Positions 29,698-41,265 of a stretch of DNA of 64,000 nt are shown piece by piece. A program made the translations under genes and the position numbers. The notes under the pieces were generated by a model, which worked only from the letters and a program-made list of their open reading frames with translations, was not told the origin of the DNA and ran no database searches. This stretch comes from Phymatolithon calcareum (lineage: Eukaryota > Rhodophyta > Florideophyceae > Hapalidiales), in NCBI GenBank assembly GCA_977006965.1, contig OZ345368.1:2232001-2296000 (forward strand). Direction: 5' to 3'. The stretch's first letter is position 1. The number at the start of each line of letters is the position of its first letter.

Positions 29698-32442
29698 ATG
29701 TACACAAGACTTGTGTCTTGGGCAGATCAACACGAGATTCTTTCTGAATATCAAACCAGTGATGTTATAATATCTTACTTCGCAGCATACAAAGCGAATG
29801 GGGATCTAAATACTTCCACGGCCATGATCACTGCACTAAGCTCCAAGTCATTACCAGACCTCAACAAAACTGTTCACGACAAAGTGTTAAACGGCATGCA
29901 GAATAATTCTGATGAATTTGAAGGAGTAATGATTGACAATGGGGCAGCAAAATCTCCGACTGGACTCCCTGCTTACATACGATACTGTGTTCATACTGCA
30001 TCTCAACCTCGCTTGCGCCCTTGCAATCGTGCTTTCCGAGGCATAGGTCATTTTGTGGTCCATGCTCTTGGTACTGCATCAATTCGTATGCCTCTAGGAC
30101 CTAATGTATTCCTCGCTTTTGACGTGGACGTTGTCGATCATGATGTTCCTCTCATATTCGGTCTAGAACATCACAGAGCGCTTATGTGCAGCTCAAATGA
30201 GTTCGACGATACATTCACTCATCATCCGTCCGGTACTGTCGTCCCAGTAACCTTCGTAGAGGGTACCAAAGGAGCTGGTGGGCACCTTTACATAAAATGG
30301 ACAGTGGATAACGTATTGTTTACGGAGCCCGAGCTCAAAAAGCTCCAAAATCAATTCAGACATCCGTCAACTGACTCACTGGTCAACCTTCTAAAGAAGG
30401 CCTCTCCATTAAACGTGAACACGAACGTTCGGAAAACGTTACAGGACATCATTAAAACGTGCTCTCCTTGCCAAACATGGACTCCAAGAGCTTCTCATTT
30501 TCTAGTCTCTCTTCCAGCCGACAAAATCTACTTCAACCATGAGATTGAGGTCGACGTCTTCTTTATTGATGGTGATCCAGTCCTACACATCATTGACTGA
30601 GGCACCCGTTACTCCGTCGCAAAATTTATGATGCGACAAACAGTAGAATACACATAGAATCTGATTGTCGATTTCTGGATCACTGTTTTTACTGGATATA
30701 CCGCCATCATAGCCCACGATCAGGGAGAAAACTTTGTTTCCGACTTTTTTCAAAATTCGTGCTAGCAGCTAGGAATCACCACCAAAGATATCCCTGTTGA
30801 GTCGCCAAATTCCGTGTCACTCTGTGAGTGTTATCACGGTCCCATTCGTCGCAAATACAACAAACTTAACGACGAGTTTCCGCAAATGGATAAAAGCACC
30901 AGAATATCACTCTCTGTTCACGCAGTGAACACGACCACAGTACCAAACGGTCTCACACCTTGTCTTCTGATTTTCGGCACTGTTCCTCGACTTCCGCTAC
31001 CTAACGTGTCTACCATGGCTCTATCTCAGAAACAGCGCTTTGAAGCCATGGCAGCAGCGAGGAAAGAGATGGAAACCATCACAGCCCAACGCCGTGTCGC
31101 AGCAGCGGTCAAACACCGTGCAGGAGCTCCACACCCGGTATATGAGTTTGGAGATAAAGTCAGAATCTTTCGTAAAGAAAGCCGTCGATTCGAGGGCCCA
31201 TATACTGTCCACAGCTACGACAACAGAAAAACTGTATACGTGCAAGTTGGAAATAATATCAAACCTTTTTCGACGTCTGTTGTCAAAAGAGCCCACCCTG
31301 ACAGAAACGTGACGCATTCCGAAAACAATCCGGAATCACAATTGCGTTGTCTTCTTCAACATCGTCGGTGCTTTCTAATGTTCCAAATGGTATAATTTTG
31401 AGCTTAATAATCTCCAAGCTCAGTTCGGAGCTGCCCCTCAGCCTTTGGAAGCCCCTATCATGGACATCTCTCAAGCGTTTCTATCTTCAACGCTTGCAGA
31501 AAGTGAAGTCGCCCGACTTTATGAGAATGCGGCATCATCAATTTTTGCCACAGTTGTGGTTCATAACAAGAGAGATCCTCGCTTTGAAGATGCGAAGATC
31601 TCCGAAGTTGAACAACTTGTCAAGAAGGGAACTTATGAGTTTGTCAAAGAAAGTGACTTACCCAAAGATGCCAGTATTCTTCAGTCTTGATTTTTTCCTG
31701 ACAATCAAGAACTTTGAACAACCGGATGAACAATACAAAGCTCGGTTCGTCATTCTTGGTCGCATGTATCCTGAGAAACCCCGTATCGTCAATGAAGCTC
31801 CAACAGTTCTTAAATCTTCCATTCGCCTCGCCTTGTCCCTTATTGCTTCTCATGGCTTTGATATCTGAATTCGAGACATATCTCAGGCCTTCCTTCAAAG
31901 TGACGGGCCACTTCGTCGAACTGTTTACGTTCGCCCACCGAAAGGTGAAAATGTCCTTCAGCGCATTGGACCATCTCCCGGAACCATCCTTCGAGCAATT
32001 AAAGCACAGTATGGTCTTGGAGAATCTCCTGGATACTGGTGGCCGACATTTAGTGATTGGCACACTGAAGACCTCGATATGCAATCATCTGCTCTTGACC
32101 CCTGCCTATTCTACAAAGTTGTAGGATCAATCGTCGAAGGTATTCAGGTCACCCAAGTCGAAGAAACCCTGGGATGTGGATCTTCTGAGTTAAGCGCTCT
32201 GGAAGACGAAAAGTCAAGTCGTTTTGAATGCAAGCCAAGGGCGAACTCTCTCCGCATCAAGTTCAATGGTTTCCATATCGATAAACACGAGTCAGGAGGA
32301 TTCATTCTACATCAAGCCGAATATTGCGAGAGCCTAAAGTGTATAGAATTTTTTGAAGACAAAGGTATGGCCAAGAAATTTGCTTCTCGTCGTGGACAAG
32401 TATCCTATGCCGTGACTGGGAGAAATAGAACTCGTAATGTTT
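29698..32442 (+). pseudogene. decayed copia polyprotein
   Basis: Protease site MIDNGAAKS near 29930, integrase zinc region (CSPCQ near 30460) and the first catalytic Asp region FNHEIEVDVFF near 30535. A TGA at 30598 breaks the frame. The core continues as HDQGENFVSDFF (30717-30752) with further stops, then integrase C-terminal sequence to 31395. RT remains include KARFVILGRMYPEKPR (about 31740) and RDISQAFLQSD (about 31872), the RT catalytic region. Another stop lies at 31866. Sequence ends before the second RT motif and RNase H. It is related to the truncated element at 20-24 kb (same DNGA protease motif) more than to the intact one. Confidence 0.82.
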
Positions 32443-32990
32443 AGAATATGTTTCTCTCTTTTGTTAGTTTTTTATCTTTGTTTCAATTTTTTTCACCGGT
32501 TTCAGGTGTTTAGAAAAGAGGTCGAGTGTCTTGGGTGACTGCCAACAGTTCTTCTACACGGTACATGAATTATACCGATGTCTGACAGATTTCCCAAGGT
32601 GACACTTTACGGACACGCTCCTAAGCACAATTCAACTGATACTAGTTTTACCGTTTTACAACATGGGTAGCACATGACTTGTGACTACCGAGTGCTGCAA
32701 TTAGGCAGCACTCATTTTCTCTACATAAGGCCCTGCCGAAGTTCTGACTAGCAGACTCGGCAAGGGAAGAAGTAAAGGACAGGGTCAGCAAAGACCTTGT
32801 TTTTCATCCCGATCATTTTTCACGGTTTTCGACCGACAGTGTCATCTCAGTGTTTGAAAATGAAGGAGCGAGGATATACTTATTCCCCCTGGTAGACTTT
32901 CATAAATCTCTTTGTACCGAACGCAAAGCTTGTCATGATGACGAGCATTCCGAAAATCGTAAGAAGCTCTATCACCGTAGTCTCCATTCT
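32443..32990. other. flank after decayed copia, LTR-like
   Basis: No gene seen. TCTCTACATAAGGCCC near 32718 resembles an LTR promoter region, but no partner LTR was found. Confidence 0.3.
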
Positions 32991-32999
32991 TCCTATTCA

Positions 33000-33874
33000 A
33001 TTCAGCTTACCGGACGCCAAAGCAACAATTGTGCGCAGGTGCGCTTGGAGAAATATCGTCATGAAGCAATCATATGGTGTTTGGAACCCAATGCCACCGT
33101 TTTCGGATATAACATCTCCGTTCATAGTGCGAACTCTCCGAAACAGAACTAGAATCTTTCCTCCAAGAAGAAATGGAGCTTGGCGCTCGAACCACGGCAC
33201 TCCATGAGCAAAAATACTCTGCTCACGTTCTGGCGTAATGACATCAAACTCCACTTGCAGTGATTGGTCCCAAGAATCATGCAGCATGTAGGACGGAGAG
33301 CGCGGAAGAGGGTGTTCGGAGCTTTTGTTGATTTTGTGGAGGTTTATGTTGCATTCTGTCGAGATTGCGGTTGATACTGAACAGAGAACTCGGCGTTTGG
33401 CGAAGAAGATTGGCGACCGCGAATACTGTAAGCCGGCTTTTGTGGTACAGATTTTTGCCGGCTGGGACTCGATACAAGCATTCGAGAGGAAGGACCACCT
33501 TCGTCAGCATTTCCTTCCTTGTCGCTAACAATCGTGACAGTCTTAATCTTAGTCGTCTCCGCCGGTTTCTGATCTAGGTCCCCATTCACGCGAAGTGACG
33601 TGCTTGCGGGACCTTGGATTTCCTCGACGAGTACCTTTTGAACAATGCCGCTCACCTTTTTTGACTTGAAAAACGCTCCACACAGTCGGCCGCACTCTAC
33701 GAGACTTGCAACCGATGTTTCCTTGGCGTGCACGGTTGCACCGACCACTCGGCGCGGGTATTTTTCTCGCGACATCACAGGTGTGCTTATTCTGAGTGAC
33801 CAGCATATTTTCGTTCCTACCACCGAACGACGCGCCTTTAAGTCATTAGTTGGGGTACTCCTGACCAAGAACAA
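33000..33874 (-). pseudogene. unrecognised broken protein-coding region
   Basis: Two minus-strand frames, 33344-33874 and 33000-33287, look like parts of one gene in different phases. The first has RRVVGATVHAKE, GRLCGAFF and GIVQKVLVEEIQGPASTSLRV, a beta-rich pattern, followed by a Ser-rich tail. The second has VITPEREQSIFAHGVPWFE. No family is recognised. It could be a transposon ORF or a host pseudogene. Confidence 0.35.
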
Positions 33875-33958
33875 AAGGCCGCCTTTCCGAATCTGGTGCT
33901 AATAAACTGTTACGTATTCTCTTTACTAACTTTTTTGAGCTTTTAAATCCACCCTCAA

Positions 33959-34402
33959 TTGACACTAGATTTCATAGGGCTAAGGCGAGCAAAGGCGAGA
34001 GAATGCATGAATCTAGAAAAAACGATGGAACGCAGAAAAAATCAAGAACTGCAATATGCAAGGAACGACATCGCCGCGATGATAACCACAGAACTGTTTG
34101 ACGAGACTGTGAAGTACATTCAAACAATCACAACCGCCGTATCACTTGGATCAAGCGTTTGGGCCTTGAAAAGGGAACGCTTAGAGTCAGAGAGGAAAAG
34201 GAAGATACCCTATCACCATACAAGAGATTTGCCAGCAATCCTTAAGTTCATCAAGGTGCAGCACAGGCAACTGGTCAGCAAACAACGCACTCGAAGATAC
34301 GCGCACGAAAAGCCTACTGTAGCTGTAAGGATGTGGAGCTATTCCAGGACAGCTGCAAAAACACACAATAAAGAAAAAGAACGAGGAATCGTTGCATTTT
34401 GA
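33959..34402 (+). pseudogene. LINE C-terminal remnant
   Basis: The peptide FDETVKYIQTITTAVSLG ... ERKRKIPYHHTRDLPAILKFIKVQHRQLV aligns with FETALTYLKQRVSAKSL ... SRKRNIPYDIPGSTPAIIRLPKARHRQLA of LINE family 3. It is a diverged 5'- and 3'-incomplete copy. Confidence 0.6.
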
Positions 34403-34470
34403 GAGAACTATTTTGAGACGAAAAACTAACCAAGTCAGTGGACCGTATGAGTTTCTATGACCTGTTCTAA

Positions 34471-35340
34471 CTACCAAGGTATACGACTACGATCGTAGGC
34501 CAAAAAGCTCCTATTATCAGATTGCTCCAAAGAGTCAATAACATCGAGCAATTGTTTCAAGCTTCCCCTTGAGAACGTTCTTCTGAAATGGTACAGATAA
34601 ATCAGTGTCCACAGTTCCCGGATGTAGCGCAACAACAATGACTCCGCGTCGACCTTGTTCAATGCTTGCCGTTTTTAGCGCTTAATTCTGAGGAGCTTTC
34701 GACGCTCGATAAGATATCCAACCACCAAGCCCATTGCCGCTATTGCTACCGACCCGCGCTGTTATGGAAGCAAAGACGCTTGGAACACGCCCTGTCTTCC
34801 GATTCGTGACCATCAATGGGCTAAGATGCTTTGCCAGAAGAATTGGCCCCACAGCGTTGACCTGTAAACAGCAAAAGCATCAACAAATGCGTTCTCGCCG
34901 CCCACGAAACTCGTTAGAACTTGAACACGTGCGGAGCCATCCGGCCAGAACGCGGTCAACGAACCTCAAAGTTGCGGCGCAGGAAGTCCGGATTCACCTT
35001 GGACAATGACGTCTCCGGCATGTATCCATCCCCATGCAGAATGCCCGCACAATTCAGAACGCAGTCAATATGGTTGTTACCGAAATCACGCACGGCAGCC
35101 GTGGGGTTCGCCACTGAGCCATCGTCGGCAATGTCTCACGGGAGGATACGGAAACGGTGCGGGATGAACTGGAACAACGCTTGCAGTGCGCCTGCTGCGT
35201 TCGGCGAGCGGCAAAGCGTGATGATGCGCCCGTTGAGTCGGCCGAAAAGGGCCTATGTTGCTGCCAACCCGATGTCGCGCGATGCGCCGGATATCACGGC
35301 CACTGCGTTTGGGTCCGCATTTCGCGCTGCAGCGCACTCT
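34471..35340 (-). pseudogene. short-chain dehydrogenase/reductase pseudogene with intron
   Basis: Translation of the minus strand across frames gives a short-chain dehydrogenase. It has the NAD(P)-binding turn AVAVISGASRDIGLAAT (TGxxxGIG type, 35.31-35.26 kb), the structural block CVLNCAGILHG (NAG motif), the catalytic SYRASK (YxxxK, about 34.71-34.70 kb), and VVALHPGTVDTDLSVPFQKNV, ending at IPW. This order and the HPGTVDTDLS block fit the C-factor-like family. Disruptions are TAG at 35253, TGA at 35136, TAA at 34682 (just after the catalytic motif, where the family often has Gln), and a frameshift near 34555. An intron lies at 34862-34964. A mariner-like element begins upstream at 35405. 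Confidence 0.75.
34862..34964 (-). other. spliceosomal intron in the dehydrogenase pseudogene
   Basis: 103 bases on the minus strand, beginning GTTCGT and ending TTTACAG, with a branch-point-like TTCTAAC about 45 bases before the acceptor. Removing it joins RRNFE to VNAVGPILLAKH in phase 0, restoring the family pattern. This is the clearest intron in the window. Confidence 0.75.
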
Positions 35341-35404
35341 GAAAGCGTTGTCGCGGATGAGGCTGTATGACGACGCACCTGAAGAGCACTTCGTGGGGGC
35401 GCTA

Positions 35405-36890
35405 CAGTAATGACCACAATTAGTGCGGACCGCACTAATTAGGAACATGAAAATCCAAGCTGGAACCAACAATTAGTGTGGACCGCACTATTCAGGAACC
35501 TGGTATACTATTTAGGAACCCGCACTAATAGTTGTGACCAACAATTAGTGCGCCAGGTTTATAGAAACACTATTCTCGCCAGCAAGACGAGATATAAGAA
35601 AGGAAAGTACATATTGCTATTAGAAGACGACCGAGTGAATAAATTATACATCTTCCTGTATGTTCGCGGACTTCTCTCCAAGATCTGGTACTGGCTCCCC
35701 TTCGAAATGCACTTTATGCTCACGGACAATCTCTTGCAACTCTCTTTTCAACTGCGACACTTTCCACACCCCGTTTTCCATACCGAGACCGCATTGGAGC
35801 ATTGCTTTGTGTTCTCCAAGTCGCCGTCAATGTCCGAGCTTACATAGATTTCGAGTAGAATTTTCCATTGCCTTGCGATTGTATTGCCAGGATATTTGCA
35901 CAGAAACTCAAATACAGCAGTGGAGGCTTCGGGAACTCTGTCCTTGTTTTCTGAGATGGTCGATTGTTCTTGTCGAAGCCCATACGCCAAAGGCGGCTTT
36001 TTAGAGCAATGAGCTCTTTTTCTTCGTCTTCCAGCATACCGTGAAGGATGATATTGCAGAACGGTATACTGCTGGAGGTGATGTTCAATATCGAGATTTT
36101 GTTTTTCTGATGACCGGCTTCAGGTATCGCTCTTTAAATGCCTTTTCAAATCGCTATTGTTCTTACAAAAAGTCATTAATAGTACACCATTGACGTAATG
36201 TATGCATCTCTTGCACAGAAAAGGACAAAACTGGAGTTATGTTTTAACGAAGAGCGAAAGCATAAAGATTTTAACAAGAGATGGTTTGAAACTGGAGTTA
36301 TGTTTTCTGGAGACGTAACACGAGCTGCTGTAGATGAAGTGCAGATAGCACTGCGACAGCAGAGATAAACTTGCTTGTTTTAATTTCCGGGTAACTTATG
36401 CGTCTCGAATGCAGCACTTTACAGAGGTTTATAATGACAGCCTTACATAGTGTGAAAACGATTAAAATGTGTGCAGAGAGCTACTGTAGTGCCTTACATA
36501 TCCTCGGAATACAGTTGCTGCTCAGGTATCCAGCACCTTACTCGACACTCCATTTCCAGCACCACCTTGCAGAGTGTAAATGAAATTCCATGGAAGCAGA
36601 CACCCAGCGATGCTCACCACATAAAAGAGAGGCCCGTGCCAATGGATCTGAGGAGACTTTCCAAGCTACTGCCAGGTGGACAGTAGTACGTGGAAGATTT
36701 CAAGTTGAAAACAGCGCATGAGAATGATATAACCTTTCCGAAAAAAATTATTTTAGAGACCCTAATTAGTGCATCCACGCTAACAAAAAGAGGAGACAAC
36801 AATTAGTGCGGCCCACACTAATTTGGAATCTGACGTACTAATTAGGAACCCGCACTATTTAGGAATCCGCACTAATTGTGGTCGTTACTG
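35405..36890. mobile_element. mariner-like element with repeated AATTAGTGCGG motifs
   Basis: Inverted ends CAGTAA(T/C)GACCACAATTAGTGCGG, flanked by TA at 35403-35404 and 36891-36892. Both subterminal regions carry several copies of AATTAGTGCGG and its complement (35418-35560 and 36765-36880). One forms a 23-base near-palindrome at 35419-35441. No transposase is seen in 1486 bp. Minus-strand frames near 35748-36088 are unrecognised and might be captured sequence. Non-autonomous. Confidence 0.75.
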
Positions 36891-37002
36891 TAGCTGTGCT
36901 GACCAAAGGCGAGGTAGAACCTCGATCCAGGCGAGTGGCACTCCGGAGAGAGATGGCATCTTGACCACTCACGAGACGTCTGTGTGGCGGGATATTTGAT
37001 GA

Positions 37003-37470
37003 TTTTATTTTTGAGAGCTCCCAAAGCCTCACCTTGGAGTAACGGGGCAGCTCTTGCATAATCTCTACGCTATAGTCATCTGGCTGCTCAAAACGTTCTT
37101 GATTCTTAATTCTCTCCCAACAAGAGCTCCGGTAAGTCTCCTGCACTCAAACTCAATTTCTGTACTCATCTTCGATGACGCTAGAGTACGTTGTAAGGCG
37201 ACTAGTTCGACCACCGCGGTAATCCCACAGTACGCACCCAACACTGATTTCCTCCAAAGGGGTGCTCGGTTGAATGTCAACCTTAGGCACCTTAAACGTG
37301 TTGTTCTTTCTCCTATGTAAAGGATCCCTGGTAGCTTGCCTTCAATAGGAATCTTCATTGACCTGCCTTCTTCTTCCTTTTCCCATACCTTAATTGTTTC
37401 TTCTCTCCTCGTCTTCTTCGTGACAGATCCCTCCTGGGTCGGTACAATATCGGAGAGCATAGGACACTGG
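37003..37470 (-). mobile_element. LINE fragment, family 4
   Basis: Minus-strand tail of the same LINE as 43.9-44.9 kb. Its peptide VWEKEEEGRSMKIPI ... FNRAPLWRKSVLGAY ... ALQRTLASSK matches LWAKEEEGRSLEIPT ... FNRAPLWRKSVLGAY ... ALQRILSSSK. The 3' end lies at the T-rich 37003-37012. It is 5'-truncated. Confidence 0.75.
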
Positions 37471-38020
37471 GCGGGATATAATTCGCTGAAATCTTGGGAA
37501 AAGTTGAATAAAAACGATGCCTAATATTAGGGAATGGCAAGGTGAACCTCATTAGATAGCACCCAAAACGCCAGGCTCGAGTTACAGTGACAGCGTCGCG
37601 CTGGCTTCTCTCCAACACACTTATTCATGTAGCGTTTCCTCGGATCGAATCTCTACATTCGTTATCGCGGTTCCACTCGTTCGACGGCCCTCGGTGCGGC
37701 GCGGGCGGCCGTGGCGACTACAGGCAGACAAAGTAAGTGTCGTGGCCTGTTTACGTGAAGTTCCCGCGCTGTCCGAGTTATGTATCTTTCGTGTTTTAAT
37801 AATCTGGAGACTCTCGCCCATGATCTAATTTTCTGTCGACGTATTGTAGACACGCAATGATGCAGTCGCACCAGAAGCTGCAGGAATAGGCGACCTAAAT
37901 TCCGGGATAGGTTCTACGAGCAGGGAGCGCAGCCAACCCATACTTGGTTCTAGTAGAGACGCATGGCATCATAGGGGGAGCGTCCGTTGCCAAGGTAAAA
38001 CCAACCGTTTTCCGACAAGC
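37471..38020. other. unassigned sequence
   Basis: No gene is recognised. A GC-rich patch lies at 37660-37730. The right end enters LINE family 6. Confidence 0.3.
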
Positions 38021-38024
38021 ACTC

Positions 38025-38560
38025 GCCTTGGAAATTGAAGGATTATTGGGAGGGCTGACGGGCAGTCGCGAGTGATTTTTCCGTTTCCGCCAACTCTCAA
38101 TCTGCTTTCCTTTTTCCTGAAGAAGTACGTCTTGCAGCTGTTTGGTGATACCTTGTCCGCAACTAATTCCAAGTAGCCGTCTTTATGGTTCACAATTAGC
38201 ATTGCCGAAATGTCTTCTGTCTTCCAGTAACTTTTATTTACTGATGTTGTTCCGCGTCTTGCCTTTCTCGATCATCTTGTGCATGAGTTTCATTCTCCGA
38301 TCTTCTAGTCAAAGTAGCTTGCAGAGTATTTCAATCCTGCCTATTACAATCGAGACAAAGATTTAGTGGGAGAAGATTCGTTCCAGTTCATGTATAGTGT
38401 CCGCGATCTTCCCAGTCCATGAATTGAGATGCAACACGTATTCCCATCGTCACTGCACACATGGTTTATACAACCGAGTGCTACAGATAATGGCAAGTCA
38501 CGCTCAGTCGCCCTGATTCTTCTTTTGGTTACATTCAAGATTTACCATGCGACATTTGGA
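38025..38560 (-). mobile_element. LINE tail, family 6 (copy 1)
   Basis: Minus-strand sequence encoding, across frames, the LINE C-terminal blocks seen elsewhere: an RT-end block equivalent to RWEYVLHLNSWTGKI near 38440-38400, then EDRRMKLMHKMIEKGKTR near 38290. Many stops are present. It shares its position and orientation with the copy at 53.5-54.06 kb. Confidence 0.6.
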
Positions 38561-38606
38561 CTGCTAATTTTTGGGTTCGACCCAGTTGGGACAGGGATTG
38601 AATGTT

Positions 38607-38735
38607 GGTTTATTTTTTATTTTTAAAAAATAGCTCCCAGTGCCTCAGTTCGAGTAAATGATAATCGAGCGTCACATCCCAAAAACGGGAATCTAAGATT
38701 TCGGGAAGAACGATCGGTGCCGAAGACTGAGAATC
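38607..38735 (-). mobile_element. short LINE 3'-end insertion
   Basis: T-rich start followed by AGCTCCCAGTGCCTCAG, resembling the 3' end of LINE family 4 (AGCTCCCAAAGCCTCA at 37017). Absent from the second copy of the duplication, so it inserted after duplication. Ends are approximate. Confidence 0.5.
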
Positions 38736-38739
38736 CTCG

Positions 38740-39000
38740 CTCGACTTCGTAGTGGGCCCCGATAATGAACCCTTCTATTCACTTGAACATTTGCTTCGAA
38801 TAGACGAGAGTTCCACGGTGCGCAAATTGTTACTCCAGTATGTCAACCCAAACGCGGATTTGCCTGACCGAAAAGTAGAAACAGCTCCTAAAATCGCATG
38901 GATGGAAAGCAATGGATACAGCTCAGATCTTTGAAACCCTGCCGGCCTCATTAGGGCAACGCACGATTCTATACAGTACATAATAAAAGCTCACAAATAC
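38740..39000 (+). pseudogene. LINE-like remnant with HVLRM-type block
   Basis: The peptide SLEHLLRIDESSTVRKLLLQYVNP, like SLGRVLRMDERRTVRKLLLQ in the second copy (54.15-54.23 kb), resembles the W-x-GHVxRM block near the C-terminus of some LINE ORFs. The 47.4 kb remnant has the same block (WLGCVLRMDENRFVRRILLQ). Frames break soon after. Confidence 0.45.
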
Positions 39001-39200
39001 CGGTAGCATCATGATGACTCACATCCATCTCGGCGTCCAGTGCGCATCTGTCGCCCTCTTCCTTTCGTTATTCGCACATTTCCATACTGTGGTCTTGTTG
39101 CTCAATAGTCCAATTTCTCATTTCTTCAATCACAATCTTCACGCTTCATTTTAGCCTTCTAAAGGATCATGCAGTTTTCTGACGCACAATTCCCAGTATT

Positions 39201-39335
39201 TTTTATTGCAATTTTTTTAAAGCCCCGCAGTCATACGAATATACGGGCAGGGCTTCCTCAGGTGCTGCCCTCACTAGGCCGGCTCTTCTCTTATGCCTGG
39301 CATTCTATCTGAGACCCTAGCATGTGTTCGGTTGT
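39201..39335 (-). mobile_element. 135-bp LINE 3' end with 15-bp target duplication
   Basis: A T-rich start and AAAGCCCCGCAG resemble the 3' end of the LINE at 51.78 kb. ACAATTCCCAGTATT (39186-39200) recurs as ACAATTCCCATTATT at 39336-39350. The second copy of the duplication lacks the insert, confirming the boundaries. Confidence 0.85.
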
Positions 39336-39384
39336 ACAATTCCCATTATTGGAGCAACTTCCATCACGTTCATTCAAGGAACAA

Positions 39385-41007
39385 TTAGCAACCACCGCAT
39401 CCTCCCCCACATCCTCCGCCACACCCTCCACCACCAACACCACATCCTCCTCCACCGCATACACCTCCCCCACCTCCACATCCGCCTGCACCGGCCCCGC
39501 ATGCTCCAGCTCCACATGCTCCACCGCCTCCCCCACATCCGCACCCACCTCCCGCATCACCCGCAAATCCACCACAAGCACCTCCGATTCCAACCAAATA
39601 AGCACTAGAGCCGAAGAATCCCATAGCGTACAGTCCACCGCACGCACCACCCGCCACCTGTCCGCCTCTCGATAGTCTAACAGCCTTCTTAAACTCCTGA
39701 CGACATTCTTTGTGCATATCGAGCGCTTTCTTATCGGAACATTCTCCGCACACAACGTCCTTGACGAATTCCTTCCGCCAATCATCATTCGCAGTCACTA
39801 TATTACTCTTATCGTTCGAAAACACTCGTGTGTGCTTATCGGAAAGCTTACCCTTGTAGTTTGTATGCTCGTCCTCATACTCCTCGTTGTACGCAGCACG
39901 CCATAATTCCACCGTGCGCAGAAACCCGTTCTGCAATTCCCCGCCCTCCTCTCGGTCATCATCCTCTGTGTGATTGATAAAACGTCCAACAAAGTTGCGA
40001 CAATCCCGAGCATACGCAATGGAGGAACGTAAGATGTGTGCATGCCACACAAGATCGATGTCGTACATGGGCACCAAGAACACACCCTTATTCTGCCGCA
40101 TGAGAGTGAGAAACTTTTTGTATCGATCAGTACCGCGAAGTAGTGAACTCTCCTGTTCATAGTACGACGAGCTGATATTGTACAAAAACTGCTTCTGTCG
40201 CCTGGCGGCCGCCAAAAGGTTATACTCAATCGGAGCGACCCAACTCGGTCGACGCCTCTCTTTGAAATTAAACAATGAAATTTTATCACCGTCCTTAAAT
40301 CTTGGCCACAAGTAACTGGGAAGAAATGTTTTCGTATCCTTAATACACCTCCTTCGTCGAAAACATCGTCTTCCTTCGTTCGTTCGCACCGCGCGCGCAA
40401 ACACCGTCCATTGCAACCGCGCCGTGACACTTGTACTCTCATTCGCATTCTGCACGCTCACATAGTCAAGACCGTTCGCCATTCTACCCGGTAGCGCGGT
40501 ACCGCCGGCAGGAATCTTGCTGCCGAACATGTTCATACAATCCTTTTCGTAATCCAGCGGACTGAGTCGATGAAGTGCCCAACAAAACGCGACGTCGAGC
40601 GGCGGGATTGGACAGACGGCGTGAGGGACGGTGTTTTTTCCTAGCGGACGAAATGGTGCGAGATACTCCTTCTTCTCCTCGGCGTCGCACATGAGGTCTT
40701 TGTAGATGTCGTCATCCTTGGCACGCTTGTAAATCATGTCGAGTTTCGCAGTTGCAGTCCGGACAAGTGCGTTTGAACGCTGGAATGCGACGTCGCTTAA
40801 CTCGATTACACGCGAATGATGAAGATAGGCTGCCAGCATTGGAAGGAAAATCTCGGTATAGCGGAAAATCGCAGAGTGAAGCGCGCGCCCTTCCCACAGA
40901 GGGACAGAACAGGAATCCACATCGCGCAAGAGGGTGCGGAGCTTCGCCGCGGCGGCGGGGAGAGGAGCGTCCCAATCTGCTTTCTCTATGGCTTGCTTGG
41001 ATTCCAT
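39385..41007 (-). CDS. glycine-rich domain (GRDP-like) protein 1
   Basis: 540 residues from the ATG at 41007. This Met is chosen because MESKQAIEKADWD is conserved in copy 2, while the sequence upstream is not. The central region has two copies of the GRDP/DUF1399 signature: PPLDVAFCWALHRLSPLDYEKDC (about residue 140) and VPMYDIDLVWHAHILRSSIAYARDC (about 315). The last 110 residues are Gly/Cys-rich (GGACGGxxG, CGGGGG). Plant GRDPs act in development and stress responses and may bind RNA or proteins; the biochemical role is unproven. A strongly Ser/Thr-rich frame on the other strand is only the shadow of the Gly/Cys tail. Stop is TAA. No introns. This copy is open throughout. Confidence 0.85.
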   Translation of the reverse strand: MESKQAIEKADWDAPLPAAAAKLRTLLRDVDSCSVPLWEGRALHSAIFRYTEIFLPMLAAYLHHSRVIELSDVAFQRSNALVRTATAKLDMIYKRAKDDDIYKDLMCDAEEKKEYLAPFRPLGKNTVPHAVCPIPPLDVAFCWALHRLSPLDYEKDCMNMFGSKIPAGGTALPGRMANGLDYVSVQNANESTSVTARLQWTVFARAVRTNEGRRCFRRRRCIKDTKTFLPSYLWPRFKDGDKISLFNFKERRRPSWVAPIEYNLLAAARRQKQFLYNISSSYYEQESSLLRGTDRYKKFLTLMRQNKGVFLVPMYDIDLVWHAHILRSSIAYARDCRNFVGRFINHTEDDDREEGGELQNGFLRTVELWRAAYNEEYEDEHTNYKGKLSDKHTRVFSNDKSNIVTANDDWRKEFVKDVVCGECSDKKALDMHKECRQEFKKAVRLSRGGQVAGGACGGLYAMGFFGSSAYLVGIGGACGGFAGDAGGGCGCGGGGGACGAGACGAGAGGCGGGGGVCGGGGCGVGGGGCGGGCGGGCGGC

Positions 41008-41265
41008 CTTGAACAGAGTGGAGTTCCTTTTTGGCCGATGACTCACGTGAGTCACATCGTCCTTATTTGCATCTTGTGCAGTTTGTCGCGGGAGATATTT
41101 TGCTGTAATGTCTACGATACGACAAACGTGATTACGTTTGTCGTGACGTAAACTTTACAGTAAAAAATCTTTAAACGCGTTTAAAAAAAGGAGAATAAGG
41201 ACAAATGGCCAATTGTTGCCTTCGCTTCATTGGCTGCAGTGGGATAATTTTGGGTCTAATTATAT

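Larger units (their letters stand above)
38025..41265. repeat. segmental duplication, copy 1
   Basis: Collinear with about 53525-57470 in the same orientation. Shared parts in order are a LINE family 6 tail (-), a second LINE-like tail (+), the sequence before the GRDP gene, the GRDP gene itself, and about 100 bases beyond it. Private insertions in this copy are LINE fragments at about 38607-38735 and 39201-39335. Confidence 0.85.

Noticed and set aside
39322-39675. Long Ser/Thr/Pro-rich plus-strand frames opposite the GRDP genes (also at 55119-55430)
   Set aside because: They are the antisense of the Gly/Cys-rich tails (GGN and TGY codons reversed) and lack independent conservation.
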